Notes: a model not told the origin generated them from the letters alone. A stretch of DNA of 44,993 nt from Campylobacterota bacterium (GCA_030837195.1 JAUPKZ010000016.1:1-44993), one strand, 5' to 3'. Positions 21,405 to 30,844 are shown, counted from the first letter of the stretch. Translations and numbers: made by a program.

Positions 21405-21410
21405 ATTATA
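21405..21410 (-). promoter_or_regulatory. Putative -10 element for the rpsM-rplQ transcript
   Basis: Minus-strand TTTGTGTATAATCCCCC ~250 nt upstream of rpsM. Confidence 0.4.
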
Positions 21411-21451
21411 CACAAATAAATGTAAATTTTTTATTAAGTGTGATAAAAATT

Positions 21452-21799
21452 TTATAAATCCCAAAGAACACAAACGCCATACTCTTTATCTATTATAATT
21501 TCTTTATTATATCGTATCGGCTTAGCGTAGCGCTTGCTCACAAACTCGACTTTAAGAGATTTAGATTGCAAAAGTTCTCTTACTTCTTTGTAAGTGAGCC
21601 ATTTACCATATTTTGCAAGAGCATTTTGCCAAATTCTAAAACTACAACCTGCATCACTGCGCAACTCGAACATCTCACCATCTTCAGTTTTCCAATGCGC
21701 GTTTGAACAAGCATACAGCTTGACTTTTTTACCTCTAACCTCTTTGTCTCTGATCTCTATATTGCCATCATTGCAATAGGGGCATTTTCCCAAAAACAT
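21452..21799 (-). CDS. Topoisomerase-like zinc-ribbon hypothetical protein
   Basis: 115 aa; GKCPYCNDGNIEIRDKEVRGKKVKLYACSNAHWKTEDGEMFELRSDAGCSFRIWQNALAKYGK. Confidence 0.6.
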   Translation of the reverse strand: MFLGKCPYCNDGNIEIRDKEVRGKKVKLYACSNAHWKTEDGEMFELRSDAGCSFRIWQNALAKYGKWLTYKEVRELLQSKSLKVEFVSKRYAKPIRYNKEIIIDKEYGVCVLWDL

Positions 21800-21972
21800 T
21801 TTTTACTCTTTTTTTATAAAATTGTATAAAAAAAATATTTTTTAAAGCAAAAATATTGCAAAATGCAATATCATAATATTTTAAAAATAGCTTTTATAAT
21901 TGATATTTATCAATTTGATTTAAAAAAGTTATGTTACCATTTCGACTTATAATAATTAGAAGGAAAGATTAT

Positions 21973-23079
21973 ATGAAAAAAGTTTTAATCTTAGCAGTTG
22001 CACTTTCTTCTTTGCTACTGGCAAAATCAGAAAATGAGACCTGCAAAAAATGCCACCCTATTATAGTTGAAGAGTTTGAAGCCTCTTTACACAAAAACTC
22101 AACTTATTATGATGATGCCATTCATAAAGCCGTATGGGACAAACACCCTAACAAAGCAGAAGGAAAATACATATGTGCCGAGTGTCATGCGCCAAATGCA
22201 AAAAACGAAGATGAGCTTAAAAACGGTATTACTTGTACAAGCTGCCATACTATAAAAGATATAGAAGAGCATGCGATTATCAATAAAAATGTTTATAACA
22301 AAGAGGCAAAAACCTTCTATTCTGCAGAAGCAGGAAGAGAAAAAGAGAAAGTTGTATATAAACAAGAGAGCTCTTTTTTTGGAATGAATAAAAAAACGGT
22401 AGGCTCACCATACCATGATATAGACTATACAAATGAAAAGTACTATACGGGCGAGGTATGTATGGGATGCCACTCTCACAGACAGAACTCTCATCAATTA
22501 GATTTATGTAAAACAGATAAAGAGGGGGCAGGCGATAAAAAACAAAACTGTATAACTTGCCATATGCCAAAAGTAGAAGGCAGCGCAACTACTATCAGAG
22601 AGAGCAAAGAGCACGCATACCATGGATTTGCAGGCTCTAAAAACAAGCCTGAAATGTTAGCACAGTATGTTGATATAGATTTTCAAAAGACTCAAAACGG
22701 TTTTGAGCTGATTGTAAACAATAAATCTCCGCATAACCTTTTAACTCACCCTCTAAGAGTAGTAGAACTGAGAGTAAATATTACAAGAGGCGGCAAAGCT
22801 ACACCTCTAAAAACTACGGCTTTTGCAAGAATTATAGGGGCTGAGGGCAAACCAGCTATGCCTTGGCTAGCAAAAGAGGTTATATCCGACACTATGATAA
22901 AAGCAAATGAAAAAAGAGTTATCGACTATACAGATACACTTGCTGATGGCGATAAAGTCGAAGTACTACTAGGCTATTACTTGGTAAATCCTAAAGCTGT
23001 TGAGAATTTAGGACTAAAAGGCAATAAAGAAGCTGAAAAATTTACAGTACTAAAACAAAAATATTTTACGGTAAAGTAG
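21973..23079 (+). CDS. Secreted pentaheme c-type cytochrome
   Basis: Start at 21973 (MKKVLILAVALSSLLLAKS signal peptide; upstream GAAGGAAAG RBS). Five CxxCH: CKKCH, CAECH, CTSCH, CMGCH, CITCH. Confidence 0.85.
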   Translation: MKKVLILAVALSSLLLAKSENETCKKCHPIIVEEFEASLHKNSTYYDDAIHKAVWDKHPNKAEGKYICAECHAPNAKNEDELKNGITCTSCHTIKDIEEHAIINKNVYNKEAKTFYSAEAGREKEKVVYKQESSFFGMNKKTVGSPYHDIDYTNEKYYTGEVCMGCHSHRQNSHQLDLCKTDKEGAGDKKQNCITCHMPKVEGSATTIRESKEHAYHGFAGSKNKPEMLAQYVDIDFQKTQNGFELIVNNKSPHNLLTHPLRVVELRVNITRGGKATPLKTTAFARIIGAEGKPAMPWLAKEVISDTMIKANEKRVIDYTDTLADGDKVEVLLGYYLVNPKAVENLGLKGNKEAEKFTVLKQKYFTVK

Positions 23080-23094
23080 CATTAGCTGCTTTAC
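23071..23094 (+). terminator. Hairpin overlapping the cytochrome stop codon
   Basis: GTAAAGTAGC-ATTA-GCTGCTTTAC, 10-bp stem with one G-U. Confidence 0.4.
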
Positions 23095-23133
23095 TCCGCT
23101 TCACTTTTAGCAATCTTTTGCTAAAATCCCACT

Positions 23134-24271
23134 ATGAATTCATATTTAGATAAATTTAACGACGCAATACAAAACACTGTTTTTCATAAACTCTCACAAA
23201 ACGAACAAGCATTTATAAAAGAAAAATCCATACAATATAAATTTACATTTTCGGAAATAAAACAAATTATAGATATAACAAGAGACCTTGAAATGTGGAA
23301 TGAGGGAAGGATTGAAGATATTTTTCCAAAACACCCGCAAAAAAGAGTAGTTTTTACAACACTTAAAAAGATATATGAAGAGCTAAAAATAAAACCGAAT
23401 TCTTATGAACATTTTGAGTTAAAAAACGACCCGCAAGAACAAAAATTTTATTTTAAAACAGAACCCAAAGAAGGGCTTGGCTTAGGGCTTTGTCCGGTAG
23501 CTAGCGAAAAAACAAGATGCTGCAATCTTTTGACTCTTGATGCTGTTGAGAGTTGCGGTTTTGACTGTTCTTACTGCTCCATTCAATCATTCTACAACCA
23601 AAATACTATAACATTTGATAGTTCATTTGCACAAAAACTAAAAAACCTAAATCTTGATAAAAACAAAACCTACCACATAGGCACAGGGCAGTCCTCAGAC
23701 TCGCTTTTATGGGGCAATCGCGAGCATACTCTGCACTTGGTCGCTAAACACGCCCACTATAATCCAAAACGAAGAACATCTAACGGCTTCTTTGGATAAA
23801 CGAATAGCTGCAGCAAGAAAAGTTGCAGATAAAGGCGTAAAAGTAGGCTTTCATTTCCATCCGATTGTAGAGTATGAAAATTATCTAAATGAATACAAAG
23901 AGATGTATAGCAGATTGATTGAAGAATTTAAACCTAGCGAGGTTGCACTCGTTAGTTTTGGAACTCTTACATTCATAAAACCTGTTATAAAGCAACTAAG
24001 AGAGAGGGAGTTTAGAAGCAAAATCACCCAAATGCCATTTGTAGATGCAAGCGGTAAAAGCTCATACCCGCACAAAACAAAAGTAGAAATGTTTAAACAT
24101 GCATATGAAAGTTTTAAGCCTTGGCATAGGGATATCTTTTTCTATCTCTGCATGGAAGAACATGAGATGTGGAAAGAGGCTTTTGGCTATCAATATGCGA
24201 CAAACAACGATTTTGAGAGAGCAATGATTGCTTCTTATACTCAAAAGCTTGGGATGGAGTTTTTAATTTAA
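23134..24271 (+). pseudogene. Spore-photoproduct-lyase-like radical SAM protein, disrupted by an internal deletion and frameshift
   Basis: Frame 1 (23134-23799) has the SAM cluster ESCGFDCSYCSIQSF and YHIGTGQSSDSLLWGNRE, then loses homology. A second frame from ~23726 reads ILCTWSLNTPTIIQNEEHLTASLDKRIAAARKVADKGVKVGFHFHPIV, the downstream part of the same family. Confidence 0.85.
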
Positions 24272-24336
24272 TAAAAAGCCAATAACGATTTTATGTACCA
24301 AAATAGATATAATTACGGAAATACCAAGGAAACATT

Positions 24337-25188
24337 ATGCAGCAAAACAAACACTTAGAACTCGGACTCATAAACTGCCTGCGAATTGATAGGCACACAC
24401 CTCACGGCATCTTTTTGGAGTCTCTTGATGAAAAAGATGTGCTTTTACCGCAGGCTTATGTAACCGATGAGATGCAAGATGACACCCTTTTAGAGGTATT
24501 TTTATATACGGATTCCGAGGATAGGCTAATTGCAACTACTCTTAAACCAAAAGCTATGCTTGAGGAGTTTGCTCTTTTTGAAGTTGTTTCGGTAGCACCT
24601 TTTGGAGCATTTGTTGATTGGGGACTACTTAAAGACCTTTTTGTGCCCAATATGTTTCAAAAAGAGCCGTTTAAAGTCGGCGATAAACGGTTTTTAAAAG
24701 TTGTTTATGATGAAAAAACGCATCGTTTGGTAGCAACTGAGAAGTGGAGTAATTTTTTTGATAGAAAAATAAGAGGTCTAAAACCATGGCAAAAAGTATC
24801 TATTTTAGTTATATCAAAAACCCCGCTAGGGTATAAATGCATTGTTGAAAATAGATATGAAGGGCTCATATATCATAATGAGATTTTTGAAAAGATTTCA
24901 TTAGGCGATACAAAAGAGGCATATATTAAAACCATACGAAACGACGGGTGCATAGATCTTAGTCTTCAACCTCCAAAAACAATGCAAAAAGATAGCTCAA
25001 ACGATAAGATAATAGTACTTTTAAAAGAAAACAGAGGTATTTTGCCATATAACTACAAAAGTGATGCTGCTCTTATCTATGACTTTTTCGGGCTTAGCAA
25101 AAAAGTTTTTAAAAGTTCCCTTACAAAGTTACAAGAGAACGGTTTAATAGAAGTAAAAGAGAGCGGAATTTATCTAAAAAAGTTATAA
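24337..25188 (+). CDS. CvfB-like S1 RNA-binding protein
   Basis: 283 aa; S1-like segments (VVSVAPFGAFVDWGLLKDLFVPN) and C-terminal winged-helix-like segment (GLSKKVFKSSLTKLQENGLIEVKESGIYL). Confidence 0.85.
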   Translation: MQQNKHLELGLINCLRIDRHTPHGIFLESLDEKDVLLPQAYVTDEMQDDTLLEVFLYTDSEDRLIATTLKPKAMLEEFALFEVVSVAPFGAFVDWGLLKDLFVPNMFQKEPFKVGDKRFLKVVYDEKTHRLVATEKWSNFFDRKIRGLKPWQKVSILVISKTPLGYKCIVENRYEGLIYHNEIFEKISLGDTKEAYIKTIRNDGCIDLSLQPPKTMQKDSSNDKIIVLLKENRGILPYNYKSDAALIYDFFGLSKKVFKSSLTKLQENGLIEVKESGIYLKKL

Positions 25189-25208
25189 TACAAAAAAAGG
25201 GGATTTTT

Positions 25209-25502
25209 ATGAAAAAATGTAACTCACTTCAAGAGGTAAGAGCCGAGATCGATAAAATTGACGAGTCGCTGGTAGATCTTATATCACAAAGAAGTCATTT
25301 GGTTAGACAAGCTGCCGCATTTAAAAACTCTATCGAAGAGGTAAAAGCTAAGGATAGAGTCGATTTTATACTTCAAAGAGTTAGACAGCTGGCTATTAAG
25401 CGGGATGTATCGCCAAATATGATATCTGATCTCTTTCGTATAATGATTAATGAGATGGTAGAAACAGAAATAGCAGAATTTAGAAACGCACAAACATTTT
25501 AA
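25209..25502 (+). CDS. Chorismate mutase (AroQ type)
   Basis: 97 aa; VRAEIDKIDESLVDLISQRSHLVRQAAAFK...VEAKDRVDFILQRVRQLA-like all-helical AroQ pattern. Confidence 0.85.
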   Translation: MKKCNSLQEVRAEIDKIDESLVDLISQRSHLVRQAAAFKNSIEEVKAKDRVDFILQRVRQLAIKRDVSPNMISDLFRIMINEMVETEIAEFRNAQTF

Positions 25503-26297
25503 ATGCTCATGAAATATATATTACTATTTTTTTTATTTTTATCAAATCTCTTTGCCATAGACGCGTTTATACCTCCATCAAAATTAAATGCAATGCTTCA
25601 AAACAACGAAAAAGTTGTTTTGCTTGATGTAAGTTCTCGCTCATCTTATGACACAAGCCATATTTACGGTGCTTTGCACGCCGATATTGAGAAGTTTATC
25701 AATAAAACAAAGTTCAGTTCCCGTTATGAGCAAAATCTTCAAGCACAACTAAATAAGTTGGGTATAAATGATGATTCTAAGGTAGTACTTTATGCGAGAA
25801 ATAGCATCGATGATATACAAAATACTACGCTTCTTGCCTTTATTTTAAGTTCTTATGGAGTTAAAAATATCTCTATTTTGGATGGCGGATATATGTCGTG
25901 GATATTTGAGGATTTTCATGTAGCCTCACAACCGACAAAAATAAAAACAAAAGGTAATTTTGTTCTAAAAAAAGACGATAGTTTTACTATAAACGCTATT
26001 GAAGATCAAGACAGCTCTTCTGTTTTTATCGCCATACAAAATGAGCCTGAAACAAATAGCACTCAAACACAAAATATGATTTTGCTAAATCCTTCATTTT
26101 ATGAAAAAGTTTTTTATAAAGATTTTACACTCAGAGAAGATGTGCAGATAAAAGAAGCTCTGGGAATTAGCTTTGATTTAGATAGTTTTGAAAATATTGT
26201 GATAAAAGACGATTCTATAGCAAGAGCATCTTTTGTTTGGTATTTACTTCATAAAAAATTCTCTCTCTCTAAAGTTAAAATAGTAAAAAAGGACTAA
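25503..26297 (+). CDS. Rhodanese-like exported protein
   Basis: Signal peptide then VVLLDVSSRSSYDTSHIYGALHADIEKF...SILDGGYMSW. Confidence 0.8.
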   Translation: MLMKYILLFFLFLSNLFAIDAFIPPSKLNAMLQNNEKVVLLDVSSRSSYDTSHIYGALHADIEKFINKTKFSSRYEQNLQAQLNKLGINDDSKVVLYARNSIDDIQNTTLLAFILSSYGVKNISILDGGYMSWIFEDFHVASQPTKIKTKGNFVLKKDDSFTINAIEDQDSSSVFIAIQNEPETNSTQTQNMILLNPSFYEKVFYKDFTLREDVQIKEALGISFDLDSFENIVIKDDSIARASFVWYLLHKKFSLSKVKIVKKD

Positions 26298-26314
26298 GCC
26301 TTTTTTTACTATTT
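26278..26314. terminator. Bidirectional terminator overlapping both stop codons
   Basis: AAATAGTAAAAAAGG-ACTAAG-CCTTTTTTTACTATTT; ~15-bp stem with one bulge between the convergent rhodanese and map-infA genes. Confidence 0.8.
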
Positions 26315-27175
26315 GTATCTGTAAGTGATACGCCCTTTATCAAGCGAATATGGAGTTAATTCAAGTTTTACTTTATCACCCGGCAATATTTTAATATAGT
26401 GCATACGCATCTTTCCTGCAATATGACATAAAATAATATGTCCGTTTTCTAACTCAACACGAAATGTTGCATTTGGCAAAGCCTCTATAATCTTGCCATC
26501 AACTTCGATAACATCTTTCTCTAGGATAAGCGGTTTTGACTCTTTTTGACATATCATAGGTTCAATACAAAATACCATTCCGTTTCTTATTTTTGGTCCG
26601 GCCTTTGGATCTTTTCCGTCAAGATAGTTTGGAATTTCAGGTTCTTCATGAGGTTTTTTGCCTATTCCGTGTCCGCAAAAGTTATGTAACGGTACAAAGC
26701 CTCTTGAACGAATAGAGTTCTCAAGAACTGCAGATAGTTCTTTAAATCTCATCCCTACAAAGATAGATTCGATTGCTTCATATAAAGAGTCTTTTGCGCA
26801 AGCGATAAGCGCTTCATCATCTTTAGAAATATTGCCTATTCCAACCGTTATAGCAGCATCTCCAAACCAACCTTCAAGATTAGTTCCTATGTCAAAGCCA
26901 ACAATGTCTCCGTCTTGGAGCCTATAATCTGTCGGTATTCCGTGAATGATTACTTGATTTAGTGAAGTGCACACTGCATTGGGGAATCCGTAGAGTCCTT
27001 TAAAAGAAGGTTTTGCACCATGAGATAGAAGATACTCCTCTGCCATGGCATCAAGTTCTTTTAAAGAAACACCTGCTTTTGCATTTTGCCTAAGCAGTTC
27101 TAACGCGCCACCGACAATTTTGTTAGCAGCTCTTAATTTTTCGATTTCTCGAGGTTGTCGAAGCACAATGGCCAT
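26309..27175 (-). CDS. Fused/truncated methionine aminopeptidase and translation initiation factor IF-1
   Basis: One 288-aa ORF. Residues 1 to ~219 are type I MetAP ([39 protein letters not shown]). From KDVIEVDG on it is IF-1 ([69 protein letters not shown]). The MetAP C-terminus and the IF-1 start are absent. Confidence 0.92.
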   Translation of the reverse strand: MAIVLRQPREIEKLRAANKIVGGALELLRQNAKAGVSLKELDAMAEEYLLSHGAKPSFKGLYGFPNAVCTSLNQVIIHGIPTDYRLQDGDIVGFDIGTNLEGWFGDAAITVGIGNISKDDEALIACAKDSLYEAIESIFVGMRFKELSAVLENSIRSRGFVPLHNFCGHGIGKKPHEEPEIPNYLDGKDPKAGPKIRNGMVFCIEPMICQKESKPLILEKDVIEVDGKIIEALPNATFRVELENGHIILCHIAGKMRMHYIKILPGDKVKLELTPYSLDKGRITYRYK

Positions 27176-27178
27176 TAT

Positions 27179-28441
27179 TTAAAGACCAACTGCACTTAGC
27201 GTCTCATATTTACTCATATAAATCTGAGCTTCAATTTTTCTCATTGTATCAAGTGCAACTTGAACAACAATCAAAACTGCCGTACCTCCAAAGAAGAACG
27301 GAACTCCCATCCCTTTGATAATCATAAACGGCAGTGTAGCTACAAGTCCAAGGTAAAGTGCACCGGTAAAAGTCAAGTTACTTGCAGTCGTGTTTAAAAA
27401 CTCTGCAGTTGCACTTCCTGTACGAATACCAGGGATAAATCCACCCTGTTTTTTTAGGTTTTCCGATATATCTTTTGCATTAAATGTAATCGACGCGTAA
27501 AAAAATGCGAAAAAGATTACAAAAACAAATGTCAAAAAGTTAAAGAAATAACTATTTGGATTTAAATAATCTGCAATAGCCACAACAGTAGGGTTTGTGC
27601 TGCTTGATAAAACAGTCATCGGAAACATTAATATTGCACTTGCAAAAATAACCGGAATAACACCGGCAAGGTTTACTTTAATCGGAATATAGTTCATAAC
27701 TCTTTTATTTTGATTTTGGATAATAACTTTTTTCGCATATGTTACAGGAACACGGCGTTCACCGAGTTCAACATATATGATAACCGCTATTGTTCCAAAA
27801 ACAAGTAAAATAATCGCGAGCAGTGCTAAAAAGCTCATTGCTCCCGTGTTTACCATTGTAAATGCTTGTCCGATTGCACTTGGTATTGCAGAGACTATTC
27901 CTGCAAAAATAATTAGCGATATACCGTTTCCTATACCACTTTGCGTTATCTGTTCACCAATCCACATAAGTAGCATTGTTCCTGCAAGCATTGATATAGA
28001 AGAGACGATTACAAATGTGTTAAATTCAACTAAAATCGCACTATTACCGTTTGGACCGGTTAAACTCTGAAGTCCGACACTAATCCCGATTGCTTGAATA
28101 ACTGTAATTACGATAGTAGCATAACGGATAATTTGCATATACTTTACCATTCCGTCTCGCTCTTTTTTCATCTGCCCTATATTTGGAAAAGTTGCAGCTA
28201 AAAGTTCCATGATAATTGAAGCGGTAATGTAAGGCATAATTCCAAGTGCAATGATAGACATTCTCTCAACAGCATTGCCGCTAAACATATTAAATAGTCC
28301 TAGCGCATCGCTTTGATGTGAATCAAAAAATGAAGCAATAACAGCAGTATCTACGCCCGGAACCGGCACATATGCCAGTAGGCGATAAATAAATAAAAAC
28401 CCGATCGTAATAAGTATCTTATTCGCTAGATTTTTATTCAC
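27179..28441 (-). CDS. secY: Preprotein translocase subunit SecY
   Basis: 420 aa; MNKNLANKILITIGFLFIYRLLAYVPVPGVD; GIMPYITASIIMELL. Confidence 0.97.
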   Translation of the reverse strand: MNKNLANKILITIGFLFIYRLLAYVPVPGVDTAVIASFFDSHQSDALGLFNMFSGNAVERMSIIALGIMPYITASIIMELLAATFPNIGQMKKERDGMVKYMQIIRYATIVITVIQAIGISVGLQSLTGPNGNSAILVEFNTFVIVSSISMLAGTMLLMWIGEQITQSGIGNGISLIIFAGIVSAIPSAIGQAFTMVNTGAMSFLALLAIILLVFGTIAVIIYVELGERRVPVTYAKKVIIQNQNKRVMNYIPIKVNLAGVIPVIFASAILMFPMTVLSSSTNPTVVAIADYLNPNSYFFNFLTFVFVIFFAFFYASITFNAKDISENLKKQGGFIPGIRTGSATAEFLNTTASNLTFTGALYLGLVATLPFMIIKGMGVPFFFGGTAVLIVVQVALDTMRKIEAQIYMSKYETLSAVGL

Positions 28442-28443
28442 GA

Positions 28444-28842
28444 CTATTTACCTGTAGTTGTAATGTTGTCGTCTTTTATCTTTGATGCTAAATCTTTTGC
28501 TTTAGCACCAATCAACTTAACTTTTGTTACAGAAGCAACCATTTTGTGAACAGAACGGATTGTCTCCATTGTAATTTCTTCCAATGACGCTACTGCATTT
28601 GTTTTATCTACATTAATAACATACGGTTTAACTACGCGAGAGTTAAAACCGATTTTTGGTAAACGACGAGCAAGCGGAGTCTGTCCACCCTCGAAGTTTC
28701 TTTTTCTAGAACTACCAGTTCTAGCAGTTTGTCCCTTACCGCCGCGAGTAGCAGTTTTACCCATACCCGAACCTTGACCGCGACCAACTCTTTTAGTTTT
28801 TTTAACAGAACCTTCTGCCGGAGTTAAATTTTCAATACCCAT
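28444..28842 (-). CDS. rplO: 50S ribosomal protein L15
   Basis: [33 protein letters not shown]. Confidence 0.97.
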   Translation of the reverse strand: MGIENLTPAEGSVKKTKRVGRGQGSGMGKTATRGGKGQTARTGSSRKRNFEGGQTPLARRLPKIGFNSRVVKPYVINVDKTNAVASLEEITMETIRSVHKMVASVTKVKLIGAKAKDLASKIKDDNITTTGK

Positions 28843-28845
28843 CAC

Positions 28846-29286
28846 TTATCCTTTTAAACGGCTTAGTGCATCTACGGTAGCGCGCACTAATGTACCCGGA
28901 TTGTTTGAACCAATCGATTTTGTAAGTACATCTTTGATACCTGCAAGCTCAAGTACATGACGAGCTGCACCACCGGCGATGATACCAGTACCTTCCGATG
29001 CCGGCTTTAAGATAACACGGCTTGCATTATATTTTTGTTCAATATCATGCGCAATCGTAGTACCCTTAATTCTTACAGTAGATAAGTTTTTAAATGCATT
29101 ATCAACTGCTTTTTTAATAGCATCAGGAACCTCTTTTGCTTTTCCGGTACCAAAACCTATAGTGCCTTTTTTATCACCAACAACAACTAAAGCAGTAAAA
29201 CGAAATCTTCTTCCGCCTTTTACAACTTTTGTTACACGACCTATATTTACAATTGATTCTTCAAAATCTTCTCTATTGATTTCCAT
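28846..29286 (-). CDS. rpsE: 30S ribosomal protein S5
   Basis: [37 protein letters not shown]. Confidence 0.98.
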   Translation of the reverse strand: MEINREDFEESIVNIGRVTKVVKGGRRFRFTALVVVGDKKGTIGFGTGKAKEVPDAIKKAVDNAFKNLSTVRIKGTTIAHDIEQKYNASRVILKPASEGTGIIAGGAARHVLELAGIKDVLTKSIGSNNPGTLVRATVDALSRLKG

Positions 29287-29294
29287 CTTAACCC

Positions 29295-29651
29295 CTAGAA
29301 CTTAATTTCGTTTGCACGAAGTGCGTCACCAAATGCAGCTATAACACCGTGGTATTGGTAACCATTACGATCAAATACAATTTGAGAAACGCCAGCATTT
29401 TTCAAACTAGTAGCAAATGCCTCAGCAAGTGCGACCGCAGCCTCTTTATTTGCTTTATGTCCCAAAGCTTTTGAGTTCGCAGATGCGATTGTTGTTGCCA
29501 TAGCATCATCAATTGCTTGAACACTCAAATAGCGATTTGAACGAAATATAGAAACACGAGGAAGTGAAGCACATCCAGATATTTTTACACGAATACGACG
29601 CTTACGCTTTAGGCGATTAGCGATTTTGCTTTTTAATACTCTTGCATTCAT
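29295..29651 (-). CDS. rplR: 50S ribosomal protein L18
   Basis: [21 protein letters not shown]-like pattern; [20 protein letters not shown]. Confidence 0.96.
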   Translation of the reverse strand: MNARVLKSKIANRLKRKRRIRVKISGCASLPRVSIFRSNRYLSVQAIDDAMATTIASANSKALGHKANKEAAVALAEAFATSLKNAGVSQIVFDRNGYQYHGVIAAFGDALRANEIKF

Positions 29652-29664
29652 CTAAGCTCCTTTC

Positions 29665-30201
29665 CTATTTTTTAGAAGTTTTACCAGCTTTACGCATGAT
29701 AACTTCCTCACTATATTTAACACCTTTTCCTTTGTAAGGTTCAGGTGGACGGAATCCTCTTACTTTTGCCGCAACTTGTCCAAGCAGTTGTTTGTCATGA
29801 CTTTTTAAAGTAATAACATTTTTTTCAACTGATGCTTCCGCGCCTACTGGTAACTCATAATTAATATCATGAGAAAAACCAAGCTGAAGGTTAAGAATAT
29901 TTCCATTTACTGCAGCACGATATCCAACACCGTTAATCTCTAGTGTCTTTGTATATCCTGTTGCCAAACCTGTTACTATATTTTGAGCTAAAGCACGGTA
30001 TGTTCCCCAAAAAGCTCTATGAGTACGAGCATCCGAGAGTGTAGAAAATGTAAGTACATTGCCTTCAATTGCAAATGCAACATTTCCTTTTGTATCTAGA
30101 TCAACACTATTTTTGCCCTTAGCAAAAGTTATAACATTTCCATTTGCACTAACACTGATATCAGATGCAAATTGTACTGGTAATTTACCGATTCTTGACA
30201 T
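29665..30201 (-). CDS. rplF: 50S ribosomal protein L6
   Basis: MSRIGKLPV; FRPPEPYKGKGVKYSEEVIMRKAGKTSKK. Confidence 0.98.
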   Translation of the reverse strand: MSRIGKLPVQFASDISVSANGNVITFAKGKNSVDLDTKGNVAFAIEGNVLTFSTLSDARTHRAFWGTYRALAQNIVTGLATGYTKTLEINGVGYRAAVNGNILNLQLGFSHDINYELPVGAEASVEKNVITLKSHDKQLLGQVAAKVRGFRPPEPYKGKGVKYSEEVIMRKAGKTSKK

Positions 30202-30213
30202 GTTATTCTCCTC

Positions 30214-30609
30214 TTACCAAATTGTACACATTACTTCACCGCCAATGCCAAGCTCATATGCTTTGTCATTCGGTAAAATACCGCGTGATGTACTAACGAT
30301 AATAGTTCCGTATCCATTTTTGAAACGCTTAATCTCATCCTTGCCTCTATAAACACGGCGGCCAGGCTTAGACACTCTTTTCATTTCATTTATAACACAT
30401 TTACCATTGTCACTATATTTTAAAACAACATTGATAGTTTTTTTAACGCCGTCTTCAACAACATTAGAACTCTCAATATAACCTTTTTCAACTAGAATAT
30501 TTGCCATTGCTTCAACACTCTTAGAGTGAACAAGCGTAGTAGTATCTAGTCTTCTCATACCAGCATTACGGATACGAGTAAGCGCATCCGACACTAAATC
30601 ATTAATCAT
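30214..30609 (-). CDS. rpsH: 30S ribosomal protein S8
   Basis: [40 protein letters not shown]. Confidence 0.98.
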   Translation of the reverse strand: MINDLVSDALTRIRNAGMRRLDTTTLVHSKSVEAMANILVEKGYIESSNVVEDGVKKTINVVLKYSDNGKCVINEMKRVSKPGRRVYRGKDEIKRFKNGYGTIIVSTSRGILPNDKAYELGIGGEVMCTIW

Positions 30610-30658
30610 CTATTTTTTCCTTTGCTAATCACTAGAAGTTTCAAGAGGAAGCTTTTGC

Positions 30659-30844
30659 TTACCAGCTTGACTTTCTAACGCCTGGGATTAATCCCTCATT
30701 TGCCATTTTTCTAAAACATACACGACAGATTCCAAAATCACGAATTACAGAGTGTGGACGACCACAAACTTGGCATCTTGTATAACCGCGAACTTTAAAT
30801 TTTGGCTCTCTTGCCGCCTTAACTATCATTGACTTCTTAGCCAT
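30659..30844 (-). CDS. rpsN: 30S ribosomal protein S14, type Z (zinc-binding)
   Basis: 61 aa; [23 protein letters not shown] (two CxxC). Confidence 0.97.
   Translation of the reverse strand: MAKKSMIVKAAREPKFKVRGYTRCQVCGRPHSVIRDFGICRVCFRKMANEGLIPGVRKSSW

Noticed and set aside
23105-23126. Hairpin TTTTAGCAA-TCTT-TTGCTAAAA upstream of the SPL-like gene as a terminator
   Set aside because: TGCTAAAAT next to the start codon fits a -10 promoter element equally well; function ambiguous.
28842-28846. Missing rpmD (L30) between rpsE and rplO
   Set aside because: Absence of L30 from the spc operon is normal for Campylobacterota, not a deletion scar.
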